Positions 8,679 through 16,945 of a DNA stretch of 64,000 bases are shown in pieces. A model generated the notes under the pieces. It searched no databases, was not told the origin of the DNA, and saw only the letters and a program-made list of their open reading frames with translations. This DNA comes from an uncultured Treponema sp. GTDB lineage: Bacteria > Spirochaetota > Spirochaetia > Treponematales > Treponemataceae. The first letter of the stretch is position 1; the number at the start of each line of letters is the position of its first letter. The stretch covers positions 1-64,000 of the forward strand of contig CAMJZA010000010.1 in NCBI GenBank assembly GCA_946410085.1, given 5' to 3'. A program made the position numbers and the translations under genes.

Positions 8679-8707
8679 ATTATACCACCCTTTCCGTGAA
8701 CTGGCAA
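8679..8707 (-). promoter_or_regulatory. Promoter of cytidylate-kinase-like gene
   Basis: On the minus strand TTGCCA (8702-8707), a 17-bp spacer and TATAAT (8679-8684), with a conventional leader of about 22 nt carrying AAGGAGG. It is divergent from the lipoprotein promoter at 8721-8749, so the two promoters lie back to back. Confidence 0.8.
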
Positions 8708-8720
8708 AGGAAATCCTCTG

Positions 8721-8749
8721 CTGACAAATGGCCGGGCTTGTGGTATACT
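8721..8749 (+). promoter_or_regulatory. Leaderless-type promoter of repeat lipoprotein
   Basis: CTGACA (8721-8726), a 17-bp spacer and TATACT (8744-8749). The ATG at 8756 follows the -10 box after only 6 nt (GACGCC), and no ribosome site exists. Confidence 0.72.
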
Positions 8750-8755
8750 GACGCC

Positions 8756-9994
8756 ATGCGTTCATGCCGGGGCCTGCCGCTCTTTCCGCTCTTTCCGCTC
8801 CTCTCTGCCTGCCTGCTTGCGGGGGCTGCCGTTTCCTGCAGCGGAATCGGCGGGGGGAAGGCGATCTCATACGACTCGGTGTACGGGAACGGTACGTCTG
8901 GCGGATCATCGGGCGATTCATCGGGTTCTTCCGGCGACGGCAGTTCGACAGGCGTCTTTGTTCCCATAAGCATTACGCCCTTCATAACCCCGGATAACAT
9001 AGATGCGTTCATCCGACTCTTTCAGTCGGGCGGCGATGGGGGAGGGGCCGGCCCCATAGTCCTGGACCCGGATGAACTGGGGCTCCCTGCCGGCGGCTCT
9101 GTTACCCTGACCATGAGATGGGCCGGCGGCAGCTATACAAGGACGGTTCAGAAGAATGCGGACGGTAGGGTCATGTTCGATGGCATTCCCTCCATAGCGG
9201 ACGGTACGCAGGTGTCCGTAGACCTGACCGTGGAGAATGCCGGTCATGAAAAAGTCTGGGAAGGCAGCGGCAGCAATGAAGTCAAAGACGGCTTATGCAA
9301 CGTAGACGTCAAACTGAAACGCTTCCTGCCCCTCAGCGAACTTGCCGACTACATTGCGGCCAAGGGGCCGAATACCGCCGCTACCGCCTATAAACTGCCT
9401 CCGCTGTCAGGCCTGACTGCAGGCAATCTGGGAACGCTCACAGGCATCCTGCAGGGAATCGGTGACTATTCTATCGGAACGGGGTGGACTCCGGTCGGTA
9501 CGTTTGTAGACCTGTCGGCAACAACCTTGCCGTCCGGTATCACATCCCTTGCCGATGCGTTCAGTGATTGTTATACGCTGGTGAAGTCTCCTGTGCTCCC
9601 TGCCGGAGTCGAAGACTTGAGCAACTGTTTTGCACGTTGCCGTAGCCTTTCCAATGCTCCTGCTATACCCGCAGGCGTAAAGAACATGGAGTCCTGTTTC
9701 ATTTGTTGTGACGTCCTGACCACCGCCCCGGTCATCCCTGCAAGCGTGACCGACATGAGTAACTGCTTCCAGAGCAGTTTCAGTACCGGACCGGGACTCT
9801 CAACCCCCCTCGTCATCAAGGCGAACATAACCGATCCGGCTAAGATAGCTAATGTGTTTACAGGTGCTTATTTCTTAGATTCAGTAAACGTGTATTTTGC
9901 CAGCGAGGAGTCAAAAAATAAATTCCGTGCTGACTCTAGCAACTCCACCCTTATCGATGCCAGCAGGTGCCACGTCGGCCCCCCGTGGCCGTAA
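8756..9994 (+). CDS. BspA-type leucine-rich-repeat surface lipoprotein
   Basis: A 412-residue putative outer-surface lipoprotein. The signal peptide holds two possible lipidation cysteines, Cys19 in LSAC (the better lipobox) and Cys28 in AVSC. A Ser/Gly-rich linker follows at about residues 40-65. Residues 105-185 look like a beta-sandwich segment. From about residue 265 a repeat of roughly 22 residues recurs three or four times (IPAGVKNMESCF, IPASVTDMSNCF), the pattern of BspA-like leucine-rich repeats, unusually with paired cysteines. Such proteins often mediate adhesion; that role is inferred. It is a single-gene unit followed by a 23-bp tandem repeat array. Confidence 0.75.
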   Translation: MRSCRGLPLFPLFPLLSACLLAGAAVSCSGIGGGKAISYDSVYGNGTSGGSSGDSSGSSGDGSSTGVFVPISITPFITPDNIDAFIRLFQSGGDGGGAGPIVLDPDELGLPAGGSVTLTMRWAGGSYTRTVQKNADGRVMFDGIPSIADGTQVSVDLTVENAGHEKVWEGSGSNEVKDGLCNVDVKLKRFLPLSELADYIAAKGPNTAATAYKLPPLSGLTAGNLGTLTGILQGIGDYSIGTGWTPVGTFVDLSATTLPSGITSLADAFSDCYTLVKSPVLPAGVEDLSNCFARCRSLSNAPAIPAGVKNMESCFICCDVLTTAPVIPASVTDMSNCFQSSFSTGPGLSTPLVIKANITDPAKIANVFTGAYFLDSVNVYFASEESKNKFRADSSNSTLIDASRCHVGPPWP

Positions 9995-10025
9995 TCCGCC
10001 GCCGGCCGGCCTGATTGGGTACCGA

Positions 10026-10131
10026 ACCCTCTAACGTCCGTAATCGAGACCCTCTAACGGGCTGTAGAGACACCCTCTAACGTCCGTAATGCAGACCCTC
10101 TACAGGCCGTAATTGAGACCCTCTACAAGCT
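10026..10131. repeat. Tandem array, exact 23-bp period (array A)
   Basis: Units begin with ACCCTCTA at 10026, 10049, 10072, 10095 and 10118, exactly 23 bp apart, with imperfect copies (tails such as GTCCGTAATCGAG or GGCCGTAATTGAG). The last copy is partial. It sits between the lipoprotein stop and the MATE promoter and does not encode protein in any obvious frame. The unit resembles that of the array at 38986-39123. Confidence 0.9.
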
Positions 10132-10155
10132 GCTTCCCCCGACTTCGGCACCCCT

Positions 10156-10183
10156 TTGCAATCCTGCCTCCAATCAGTATAAT
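10156..10183 (+). promoter_or_regulatory. Near-leaderless promoter of MATE exporter
   Basis: TTGCAA (10156-10161), a 16-bp spacer and TATAAT (10178-10183). The ATG at 10192 is 8 nt after the -10 box, leaving room for a leader of only 1-2 nt. Confidence 0.7.
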
Positions 10184-10191
10184 GCACGGAA

Positions 10192-11571
10192 ATGAAATCC
10201 ATCGTCGTGAAGGGCACATTTTCGGGAAATTCCGCATCCATCGTTGAGGGGACCATCTGGAAGGCCCTGCTTGCCTTCTTCTTTCCCATCCTGTTCGGGA
10301 CTTTTTTCCAGCAGCTCTACAATACGATTGACGCGGTCATCGTCGGCCGTTTTGTCGGCAAGGAAGCCCTTGCCGCCGTCGGCGGCGGTTCCGCCGTATT
10401 CGTGAACCTCATCGTCGGCTTCTTCGTAGGACTCACGAGCGGGGGCGGGGTCCTCATATCCCAGTTCTACGGGGCAAAAAACCTGTCGGGCATTTCCCGC
10501 TCCGTGCATACGGCGCTGGCGCTCAGCCTGGTCTGCGGCCTCCTCATGTCCGTCCTGGGCGTACTGCTCGCCCCGCCCATGCTCACGCTCATCAGGACAC
10601 CCGCCGACACCTACGGGCAGTCGGTCCTCTATTTGCGCATCTTCTTCCTGGGCATGATTCCCATGTCCGTCTACAACATGGGTTCGGGCATCCTGCGGGC
10701 GGTCGGGGACTCCCGCACGCCCCTCATCATCCTCATCGCGGGCTGCGGGGCAAACATCGTGCTTGACCTCCTGTTCGTCGTGCTGCTCGGGGCGGGCATT
10801 GCAGGGGCGGCGGCGGCGACCGTCATCTGCCAGCTGATTACCGCTGCCATAACGCTCGCCGTCCTGCTCAGGACCCGGGACAGCTACCGGCTCTCGCTCA
10901 GGAAAATCGCCTTTACGCCTCATATCCTTGCCAAAATCCTCCGGCTCGGCTTCCCTGCCGGCGTGCAGTCCAGCCTGTATACGGTGAGCAACCTGATCAT
11001 CCAGACCTTCATCAATTCCTTCGGGACCGACTGTGCGGCGGCATGGGCGGCCTACGGCAAGCTTGATTCAATCTTCTGGATGATTATAAACGCGATGGGC
11101 ATTGCAATCACGACTTTTTCCGGCCAGAATTACGGGGCGGGGAAATACGCCCGGATCCGGAAGGGCATGTGGCAGAGCCTTGCGATGGCCTTTGTCTTTA
11201 CGCTGGCGATGAGCAGCAGCTTCTACGTCTGGGTGGACCGCCTGCTCCTCATGTTTACGACGGATACTGCCGTCATTGCCCAGGGAGCGGCCATGCTGCG
11301 CTTCCTGACCCCCTTCTGGGTCACCTACATTTCGATCGAAATCCTGAGCGGTACGATCCGGGGTGCGGGCAGGAGCTTCATCCCCATGCTCATTACGGTG
11401 CTGGGCGTGTGCCTGCTCAGGATCGTCTGGCTTTTTACCGCCGTTTCCAGAAACAACACGATCCCGATGGTGATGGCAAGCTATCCCATTACCTGGACCA
11501 TCACCTCCCTCCTCTTCTGGATCTACTACCTGAGCGGCAAGTGGCTCAAGACCGGCCCGGAATTCCATTAA
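10192..11571 (+). CDS. MATE-family multidrug/organic cation efflux protein
   Basis: A 459-residue inner-membrane protein with about twelve predicted helices and the two-bundle layout of MATE exporters, which use a Na+ or H+ gradient to expel drugs or metabolites. Typical motifs are seen early (FFQQLYNTIDAVIVGRFVG) and midway (GFPAGVQSSLYTVSNL), where family members carry similar sequences at equivalent places in the two halves. Length is normal. The substrate cannot be told from sequence. There is no ribosome site; the promoter places transcription almost at the start codon. It converges with the PAS-GGDEF gene. Confidence 0.92.
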   Translation: MKSIVVKGTFSGNSASIVEGTIWKALLAFFFPILFGTFFQQLYNTIDAVIVGRFVGKEALAAVGGGSAVFVNLIVGFFVGLTSGGGVLISQFYGAKNLSGISRSVHTALALSLVCGLLMSVLGVLLAPPMLTLIRTPADTYGQSVLYLRIFFLGMIPMSVYNMGSGILRAVGDSRTPLIILIAGCGANIVLDLLFVVLLGAGIAGAAAATVICQLITAAITLAVLLRTRDSYRLSLRKIAFTPHILAKILRLGFPAGVQSSLYTVSNLIIQTFINSFGTDCAAAWAAYGKLDSIFWMIINAMGIAITTFSGQNYGAGKYARIRKGMWQSLAMAFVFTLAMSSSFYVWVDRLLLMFTTDTAVIAQGAAMLRFLTPFWVTYISIEILSGTIRGAGRSFIPMLITVLGVCLLRIVWLFTAVSRNNTIPMVMASYPITWTITSLLFWIYYLSGKWLKTGPEFH

Positions 11572-11643
11572 GACAGGCGGGTCGCAGCCGCCGCTTCCGC
11601 TCGTGCAGCGTTCAGGAATACTTCTGCCCTTGCCGCAGCGGCT

Positions 11644-12519
11644 TCAGCTTCCCCGGGGGACCCTGGCGTGGTGTTCCCGCTTCTGCTCGTACATGTTGGC
11701 ATCGGCCTGATTGATTGCGTCCTGCAGGCTCATGCCCGGGCCCGTCAGCGTCACGGTGCCGAGCGACACGCTCATGGAAACCATTTCGACCGTACAGGCG
11801 CTGAATGCGTCTGTAATCTTCCTGACAAGCTCCCTGCTCTGCTCCCTGCTGCAGAAGGGAACCGTTGCAAGGAACTCATCGCCTCCGGTCCGGTAGATGC
11901 TCGCATCTGCGGGCAGGATGTCCTGCATGATTTTTGTTCCTGCCTTGAGGTACTTGTCTCCGGCGTCGTGCCCGTGGTTGTCGTTCAGTATTTTCAGGTT
12001 GTCGAAGTCCGCCGAAATGATCGTGAGCGGCAGGCTTTCCGCGGGGAAGGGCTGCGAAAGCCAGAGCATGAGGCTGGCCCGGTTCTTCAGGCCCGTCAGG
12101 GCGTCCGTGCTGCTCAGGTATTCCAGCCGCTGCCGCAGGACGGTTTCCTGCGTTATGTCGGTGACCACGCCGACCACGCCGATGACGGCATCCTTTCCGT
12201 CAATGCTGCTGTGGACGGCGCGCTTCTGGATTTTATAGTAGTAGATGTCACTGCCGAACTGCATCCGGCTCACGTATTCCAGTTCGCCGCCGCTGCGCAG
12301 CAGCTCCTTGTCTTCCTTATAGTACTGCTCGCCGAGTTCCTTCTGAACCTGCACCTCCAGGTCGGTCTTTCCGATAATCGTGAAGTCCGGCCGCCCCGCC
12401 GTGTTCAGCATGGAGCACAGGTGGCTCGTGTAGAGGTATCTGCATTCCGTGTCCTTGAAGAACACGTTGCCCGGAATTGCATTGATGATCGCCTTGAGGT
12501 CTTCCGCATTCATGTCCAT
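11644..12519 (-). CDS. PAS-GGDEF diguanylate cyclase
   Basis: A 291-residue soluble signalling enzyme expected to make cyclic di-GMP. Residues ~8-120 form a PAS sensor (AIPGNVFFKDTECRYLYTS...), and the rest is a GGDEF domain with an intact GGDEF signature in YRTGGDEFLA. The position of the RxxD inhibitory site reads LPAD, so product inhibition is probably lost. No membrane segment is present, so the PAS domain must sense an intracellular cue. The start ATG 12519 is chosen because the promoter -10 box lies 6 nt upstream; a longer reading to 12582 would run through the promoter. Next in-frame ATG is 12513. Confidence 0.9.
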   Translation of the reverse strand: MDMNAEDLKAIINAIPGNVFFKDTECRYLYTSHLCSMLNTAGRPDFTIIGKTDLEVQVQKELGEQYYKEDKELLRSGGELEYVSRMQFGSDIYYYKIQKRAVHSSIDGKDAVIGVVGVVTDITQETVLRQRLEYLSSTDALTGLKNRASLMLWLSQPFPAESLPLTIISADFDNLKILNDNHGHDAGDKYLKAGTKIMQDILPADASIYRTGGDEFLATVPFCSREQSRELVRKITDAFSACTVEMVSMSVSLGTVTLTGPGMSLQDAINQADANMYEQKREHHARVPRGS

Positions 12520-12525
12520 AACAAC

Positions 12526-12554
12526 ATGATATATGAAAACAGTCTGATAATCAA
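12526..12554 (-). promoter_or_regulatory. Leaderless-type promoter of diguanylate cyclase
   Basis: On the minus strand TTGATT (12549-12554), a 17-bp spacer and TATCAT (12526-12531), then 6 nt (GTTGTT) to ATG 12519. It abuts the terminator of the upstream cstA unit. Confidence 0.68.
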
Positions 12555-12558
12555 GCAA

Positions 12559-12589
12559 AAGCCCCGCACGGAATGTCCGCACGGGGCTT
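12559..12589 (-). terminator. Intrinsic terminator of cstA unit
   Basis: The inverted repeat AAGCCCCG/CGGGGCTT with an inner CGGA/TCCG stem lies downstream of cstA and is followed on the minus strand by TTTTGC. Confidence 0.75.
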
Positions 12590-12643
12590 GTTAGTATGTC
12601 CTATTTCAGTTTGGTCTCAGTTCGGACTAAGGAAACCGGACGC

Positions 12644-14329
12644 CTACTTCTTCTGCTTTGAGAAGGTCTTGACACCCTGAATGATCAGGATGATTGCCAG
12701 GACGGTCATTGCAGCTGCGAAAATGAGCTGGAACCAGTCGCCCCAGACGGCACCTTTTGCAATGAGGGTAAGCTTTGCCAGAACCGTCTTGATGAGGAAG
12801 GTAAGCGTTGCAATGAGCATGAACGCCGTCGGGATGAGGAACATCTTGTTGTTCTTGCCGACTTCACCGAGCCATGCGGCAACCGCCATGAGGGCAATTC
12901 CGGCGAGCAGCTGGTTTGCCGCACCGAACAGACCCCAGATCTGGGAGAGCGAGAGGCCTCCGAGGATACAGCCGATGACGACCATGAGGGTCGTACCGAA
13001 CAGCGGGTGTGCCAGAATCTTGCGGATTCCGTCAGCGTCTTTCCAGGTCTTCTCGTTGTCCTTCAGGAAGAGCTCGCTGAACATGAAGCGGCTCAGGCGG
13101 GTTCCCGTATCAAGCGAGGTCAGGGCGAACACGGAAACGGCGAGCGTCAGCAGGGCGTTGATCGTGTTGTATGTGACGGAGCCTTCCTTTCCGAACATCG
13201 TTGCAATACCAGCTCCGAATGCGGCAGAAGGAGAACCGAAGCCCTTGCTGGTCCACTTGCTGTAGACCATGCCGACTGCGATCAGGGAGATGATGCCCAG
13301 CGCAGACTCAATGAGCATGGAACCGTAGCCGATTGCCTTTGCGTGCTTCTCGTTGTCCAGCTGCTTGGACGTGGTTCCCGTGGAAATCAGTGAGTGGAAG
13401 CCCGAACAGGCGCCGCAGGCAACGGTGATGAACAGCGTGGGGAACATGCTTCCGGTCATCTTTGCATTAACTGCGGGAATCTCGAATGAAGCGCTTCCTG
13501 AGAATGCGGAATAGATGATACCGACGACCGCAACGATCATCATGCCGTAGAGCAGGAATGATGACAGGTAGTCGCGGGGCTGGAGCATGATCCAGACCGG
13601 AATGAGCGATGCAACCGCAATGTACACGCCGATCAGGATGATCCAGGTCGTGCGGCTCATTGCAAGACCGAAGTTAAGGCCGATGATGATGGAAATCACA
13701 ATGCCGGCAAGACCGATGAGCGTGGCGGGCAGGGTTCCCAGTCCGCACTTGTTGGTCAGAATGCCGTAGATGATTGCAAGGATGATGAAGAGGACGGAAA
13801 CGATTGCCGTCGTCTGATTGTTTGTCGGATTGCTGCAGAAACCGGAAGCCTGTCCGGCAGCGGTCAGGAAGGTTCCGGCAACGACGTTCACGAAGGACGC
13901 GATGACGAGAATCAGGACGAGGAGGGCGAAGATGATGAAGAGCTTCTTCGCGTTCTTGCCCATGGAAGCCTTGATGATTTCGCCGACTGACTTTCCGTTG
14001 TTGCGGATGGAAGCGAAGAGGGAACCGAAGTCCTGCAGGCCGCCGAAGAAAATGCCTCCGATGACGCACCAGAGGAACACCGGCACCCAGCCGAAGACTG
14101 CTGCCTGAATGGGGCCGTTAATCGGACCGGCTCCGGCGATTGACGAGAAGTGGTGTCCCATGAGGACCGCAGGCTTGGCGGAAACATAGTCTACGCCATC
14201 AGGGGTTGCTTCTGCAGGGGTTTTCTTTTTCGGGTCGATTCCCCACTGCTTTGCCAGCCATGAACCGTAGGTCACGTACCCGCACAGAAGCAGGGCGACT
14301 GCGGCCAGAATGATTAACAATGCTGTCAT
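12644..14329 (-). CDS. cstA: Carbon starvation protein CstA family peptide/pyruvate transporter
   Basis: A 561-residue polytopic membrane protein with about 15 hydrophobic segments. CstA-family members import peptides, and some (BtsT) import pyruvate. Family hallmarks seen include the N-terminal GYVTYGSWLAKQWGID, KPAVLMGHHFSSIAGAGPI and ACGACSGFHSLISTGTTSKQ. At 561 residues it is shorter than E. coli CstA (701) and matches the compact form common in anaerobes. ATG 14329 has a GGAG site. It follows a small conserved gene by 38 nt, in one transcript with a terminator at 12559-12589. The substrate is uncertain. Confidence 0.92.
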   Translation of the reverse strand: MTALLIILAAVALLLCGYVTYGSWLAKQWGIDPKKKTPAEATPDGVDYVSAKPAVLMGHHFSSIAGAGPINGPIQAAVFGWVPVFLWCVIGGIFFGGLQDFGSLFASIRNNGKSVGEIIKASMGKNAKKLFIIFALLVLILVIASFVNVVAGTFLTAAGQASGFCSNPTNNQTTAIVSVLFIILAIIYGILTNKCGLGTLPATLIGLAGIVISIIIGLNFGLAMSRTTWIILIGVYIAVASLIPVWIMLQPRDYLSSFLLYGMMIVAVVGIIYSAFSGSASFEIPAVNAKMTGSMFPTLFITVACGACSGFHSLISTGTTSKQLDNEKHAKAIGYGSMLIESALGIISLIAVGMVYSKWTSKGFGSPSAAFGAGIATMFGKEGSVTYNTINALLTLAVSVFALTSLDTGTRLSRFMFSELFLKDNEKTWKDADGIRKILAHPLFGTTLMVVIGCILGGLSLSQIWGLFGAANQLLAGIALMAVAAWLGEVGKNNKMFLIPTAFMLIATLTFLIKTVLAKLTLIAKGAVWGDWFQLIFAAAMTVLAIILIIQGVKTFSKQKK

Positions 14330-14367
14330 ACCGTTACTCCAAACGTTTTATTTCCAGGTCCGCGTCC

Positions 14368-14904
14368 TCAGGACTGCGTACCCGTTTTGCTCAGTAAAGA
14401 CGGCGCAGCCTGTACTGCTGCCTGTATCGTCGCCTTCAGGTTCCTGCCCAGGCGGTTGCAGGTGACCGTACCGCCTTCCGCCTCCCAGACTGCAAGCCGG
14501 TAGCCGCTCCAGCCTTTGAAGCCCCACTGATAGGACTTGTAGCGGTAGAGGCGCCGTGCTGCCTTGAGTACCGCCCGGTCTGCCCGGTCGCAGAGGATGA
14601 TGAGGCTTATGTCGGAATTGCGGTGTCCGTCCCCGGCCCTGACGCGGGAAAGGCCTTCCTCCCAGGCGCGTTCGTCCAGCGTCCTGAGCCTGTCCGGCGT
14701 CAGCTCTTCCTCGTCCGCAAAAAAGACGAATTCGTTGGAATCAATGTCGGCAATATGGGCTGCCTTGATGAGGATATACTGCTCGGTGTGGGAGTGAAAT
14801 TCCGCTTCGGCGGCAAACGGGGCTGCGGCGTCGTTCCGCCTGACGGTATAGTATCCGCCGAATGAGGTGAGCAGTCCTTCCAGCATGTCCCCGTGCGTCT
14901 TCAT
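14368..14904 (-). CDS. Uncharacterised soluble protein upstream of cstA
   Basis: A 178-residue protein with no signal peptide or membrane segment and no motif I recognise. The middle contains acidic and aromatic stretches (SNEFVFFADEEELTPDRL), and the C-terminal half is basic and aromatic (RRLYRYKSYQWGFKGWSGYRL). Because it is the first gene of the cstA transcript it may regulate or assist that transporter, but this is position-based inference only. It could also be a nuclease-like or ligand-binding domain. Confidence 0.7.
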   Translation of the reverse strand: MKTHGDMLEGLLTSFGGYYTVRRNDAAAPFAAEAEFHSHTEQYILIKAAHIADIDSNEFVFFADEEELTPDRLRTLDERAWEEGLSRVRAGDGHRNSDISLIILCDRADRAVLKAARRLYRYKSYQWGFKGWSGYRLAVWEAEGGTVTCNRLGRNLKATIQAAVQAAPSLLSKTGTQS

Positions 14905-14931
14905 TGCCGCAATTCCCTGTCTATTCTTTTT

Positions 14932-14960
14932 ATATTACCGCAAAATGAACTATTTGTAAA
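14932..14960 (-). promoter_or_regulatory. Promoter of the cstA operon
   Basis: On the minus strand TTTACA (14955-14960), a 17-bp spacer and TAATAT (14932-14937). The leader before ATG 14904 is about 20 nt and carries AGGGAA. Confidence 0.72.
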
Positions 14961-15003
14961 GAGGGTTTAGCGGGAGTAAAGCGTCCGCCGCCGCCGGTCC
15001 TTC

Positions 15004-15187
15004 CTGTCAGGTGACACACGAATGGACTGTCAGGTGACACACGAATGGACTGTCAGGTGTGACACGAATGGACTGTCAGGTGTGACACGAATGGACTGTC
15101 GGGTGTGACACGAATGGACTGTCAGGTATCATGCGAATGGACTGTCAGGTTCTGTCCGAATGGACTGCCCGCTGTCCGACTGTCTGT
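15004..15187. repeat. Tandem array, exact 23-bp period, eight units (array B)
   Basis: CTGTCAGGT-type units begin at 15004, 15027, 15050, 15073, 15096, 15119, 15142 and 15165, exactly 23 bp apart. The first six or seven are near identical (CTGTCAGGTG followed by a CACGAATGGA tail) and the last two decay. The array lies between the divergent cstA-operon and AraC genes. No spacers and no coding frame are evident. Confidence 0.95.
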
Positions 15188-15238
15188 TTGCAGCCCCTAG
15201 ACATTTTCCTGTGTTTCTGCAATACTGAACAGACTTGC

Positions 15239-15287
15239 AAAGGCGCAGGGCTGTGGAACAACCGCAATCCTGGGCCTTTTTGTTTTT
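15239..15287 (+). terminator. Terminator-like hairpin in the leader of the AraC gene
   Basis: AAAGGCGCAGG (15239-15249) pairs imperfectly with CCTGGGCCTTT (15269-15279), followed by TTTTTGTTTTT-like sequence. A possible promoter, TAGACA (15198-15203), 17 bp, AATACT (15221-15226), lies just upstream. It could stop transcription before the regulator (attenuation) or simply end a short RNA. Confidence 0.5.
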
Positions 15288-15391
15288 AAATGCGCATGGG
15301 GAGCAGCCCTGCCGGGGACTGGCATGAAGGCCTGCAATGCAGCAGCCTGCTCCTGCACGTGCCGCATACAATGCCATAGGGAGCCTTTGTT

Positions 15392-16216
15392 GTGGAGAAA
15401 AGCCCGCTTGTGTCAATCCAGCCGTATTTCGTCATGGACTCGGATGATTTCTGCCAGCGCCTGCTGTTTGAAAACGGCATATCGCACTTTTACAGTTTTT
15501 CCAACAGGACGCAGGATGATATTGCCGTACCGATCCTGACGGACGGATGCAGCAATATCATGTTTGAATATCGGGGCGAAACGCTGCGGACCCATTTTGT
15601 GGGGAGCACGATAGAAACCCGGACTTTTTCAGTCAGGCAGGGGGCTCAGTATTTCGGGGTACGGCTGGCACCGGGCTGTGCATTCGGCATTCCGGGCATT
15701 CTGCCGAAGGAAACGGTCGGAAAGGTATTCATCCTTGATGACCTTGATTTTGCCCGGGATTTCTGTGCCATCATGGGGCGGCAGCGGGATTTTGACTCGC
15801 GCATGCAGACCTTCCTGCGGGAATTTCCTTCCCTCTGCGGAATGGGGCAGAAGAATGCCGGGAAGACGGCGCTGTTCAATCAGATTGCCGGCATTATCAT
15901 CGGGCATCGGGGGATGGTGAAGGTGAAGGAGCTTGAAACGCTTTCCGGTTACAGTTCCCGCTACATAAACAAGATATTCGAAAGGGAAATCGGCTTCAGT
16001 GCGAAGCAGCTGTGCGCCAGCGTCAAGTTTCAGTTCCTTTTAGGCGACATACACCGGGGAAAGGCTGACACCCTGACGGAAATTGCTTCCGAATATGATT
16101 TTTACGATCAGTCGCATTTTACCCGTGAGTTTAAGGAATGTGCGGGAAGCACGCCGTTTCAGTATGCGAAGACAATCGAACGGAAAAAGTATGCCGAGAA
16201 CGTACGGAACGTGTAG
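15392..16216 (+). CDS. AraC-family transcriptional regulator
   Basis: A 274-residue DNA-binding regulator. The N-terminal ~140 residues form a ligand-sensing beta domain (DGCSNIMFEYRGE, FGVRLAPG), as in AraC proteins with a DUF6597-like sensor. The C-terminal ~100 residues hold the two helix-turn-helix motifs, with SGYSSRYINKIFEREIGFSAKQ in the first and ASEYDFYDQSHFTREFKECAG in the second. The likely start is GTG 15392, with AGGGAG about 10 nt before it; the next in-frame ATG is 15434. Targets are unknown; the neighbouring nitroreductase is the nearest candidate. Confidence 0.88.
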   Translation: MEKSPLVSIQPYFVMDSDDFCQRLLFENGISHFYSFSNRTQDDIAVPILTDGCSNIMFEYRGETLRTHFVGSTIETRTFSVRQGAQYFGVRLAPGCAFGIPGILPKETVGKVFILDDLDFARDFCAIMGRQRDFDSRMQTFLREFPSLCGMGQKNAGKTALFNQIAGIIIGHRGMVKVKELETLSGYSSRYINKIFEREIGFSAKQLCASVKFQFLLGDIHRGKADTLTEIASEYDFYDQSHFTREFKECAGSTPFQYAKTIERKKYAENVRNV

Positions 16217-16230
16217 GGAGAACCGGCCGA

Positions 16231-16305
16231 TCCGTACATGCCGAACAGCCGTTCTGGACACGCATAACGGCTGATTCTGGACGTGCATAGCGGCCGTTCC
16301 GTGTT
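16231..16305. repeat. Degenerate 22/23-bp tandem repeat (array C)
   Basis: Three to four diverged copies beginning TCCGTACATG, TCTGGACACG, TCTGGACGTG and TCCGTG start at 16231, 16253, 16276 and 16298, a spacing of 22, 23 and 22 bp. The array directly follows the AraC stop and looks like an eroded member of the same minisatellite class. Confidence 0.6.
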
Positions 16306-16380
16306 CTGCTTGACGGGTTTCCTGTAATTCAATTACTATGATATTACTATAAATAGAAAACTCTTTATATCCCGGAGGAA

Positions 16381-16908
16381 ATGATGAACGAGATTATCAA
16401 GGCGATGAAGGAACGCAGGAGCGTGCGGAAATACACGTCCAAAATGCCCGCGAAATCAGACATCGAGCAGATTGTCGAGGCCGGTCTGTTTGCGGCGAAC
16501 GCGATGGGAAAGCAGGAGACCGCGATTGTGGCCGTGACGAACAAGGAGCTTCGCGACAAGCTCAGCAGGATGAACGCAAAGGTTCTGGGAAACGAGGCGT
16601 TCGACCCCTTCTACGGGGCACCCGTCATCCTTGTCGTCCTTGGCAAAAAGGACTGGGCGAACCGCGTCTATGACGGCTCTCTCGTGATGGGAAACCTGAT
16701 GCTCGCAAGCCATGCTCTCGGATTGGGGAGCATTTGGATTCACCGCGCGAAAGAGGAGTTCGAGAGCGAGGAAGGCAAGGCCATACTGAAGGAGCTGGGA
16801 ATCAGCGGTGAATGGGAAGGGATCGGACACTGCGCAATCGGCTATGCCGACGGCGAGATTCCGGCTCCAGTCCCCCGCAAAGAAGGCCGGGTCTACTGGA
16901 AGGAATAG
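16381..16908 (+). CDS. Nitroreductase-family flavoprotein
   Basis: A 175-residue FMN-dependent oxidoreductase of the NfsB-like fold that reduces nitro or quinone compounds with NAD(P)H. Seen are the N-terminal FMN-binding pattern RRSVRKYTSKMP, ANAMGKQET, and the C-terminal GIGHCAIGYADG. Length is normal for the short single-domain form. Two adjacent ATGs (16381 and 16384) follow GGAGGAA; the second has the better spacing. An 11-bp inverted repeat follows the stop. The physiological substrate is unknown. Confidence 0.88.
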   Translation: MMNEIIKAMKERRSVRKYTSKMPAKSDIEQIVEAGLFAANAMGKQETAIVAVTNKELRDKLSRMNAKVLGNEAFDPFYGAPVILVVLGKKDWANRVYDGSLVMGNLMLASHALGLGSIWIHRAKEEFESEEGKAILKELGISGEWEGIGHCAIGYADGEIPAPVPRKEGRVYWKE

Positions 16909-16917
16909 GGCCGCATA

Positions 16918-16945
16918 TCCCGGACGAAGCTCGATTCGTCCGGGA
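16918..16945 (+). terminator. Hairpin after nitroreductase
   Basis: A perfect 11-bp inverted repeat (TCCCGGACGAA/TTCGTCCGGGA, 6-nt loop) begins 10 nt past the stop. There is no T-run, so it may act as a 3'-end stabiliser or a weak terminator. Confidence 0.5.

Noticed and set aside
15004-15187. CRISPR array
   Set aside because: The units follow each other head to tail with no unique spacers, and there are no cas genes in the window. The same holds for the other arrays.
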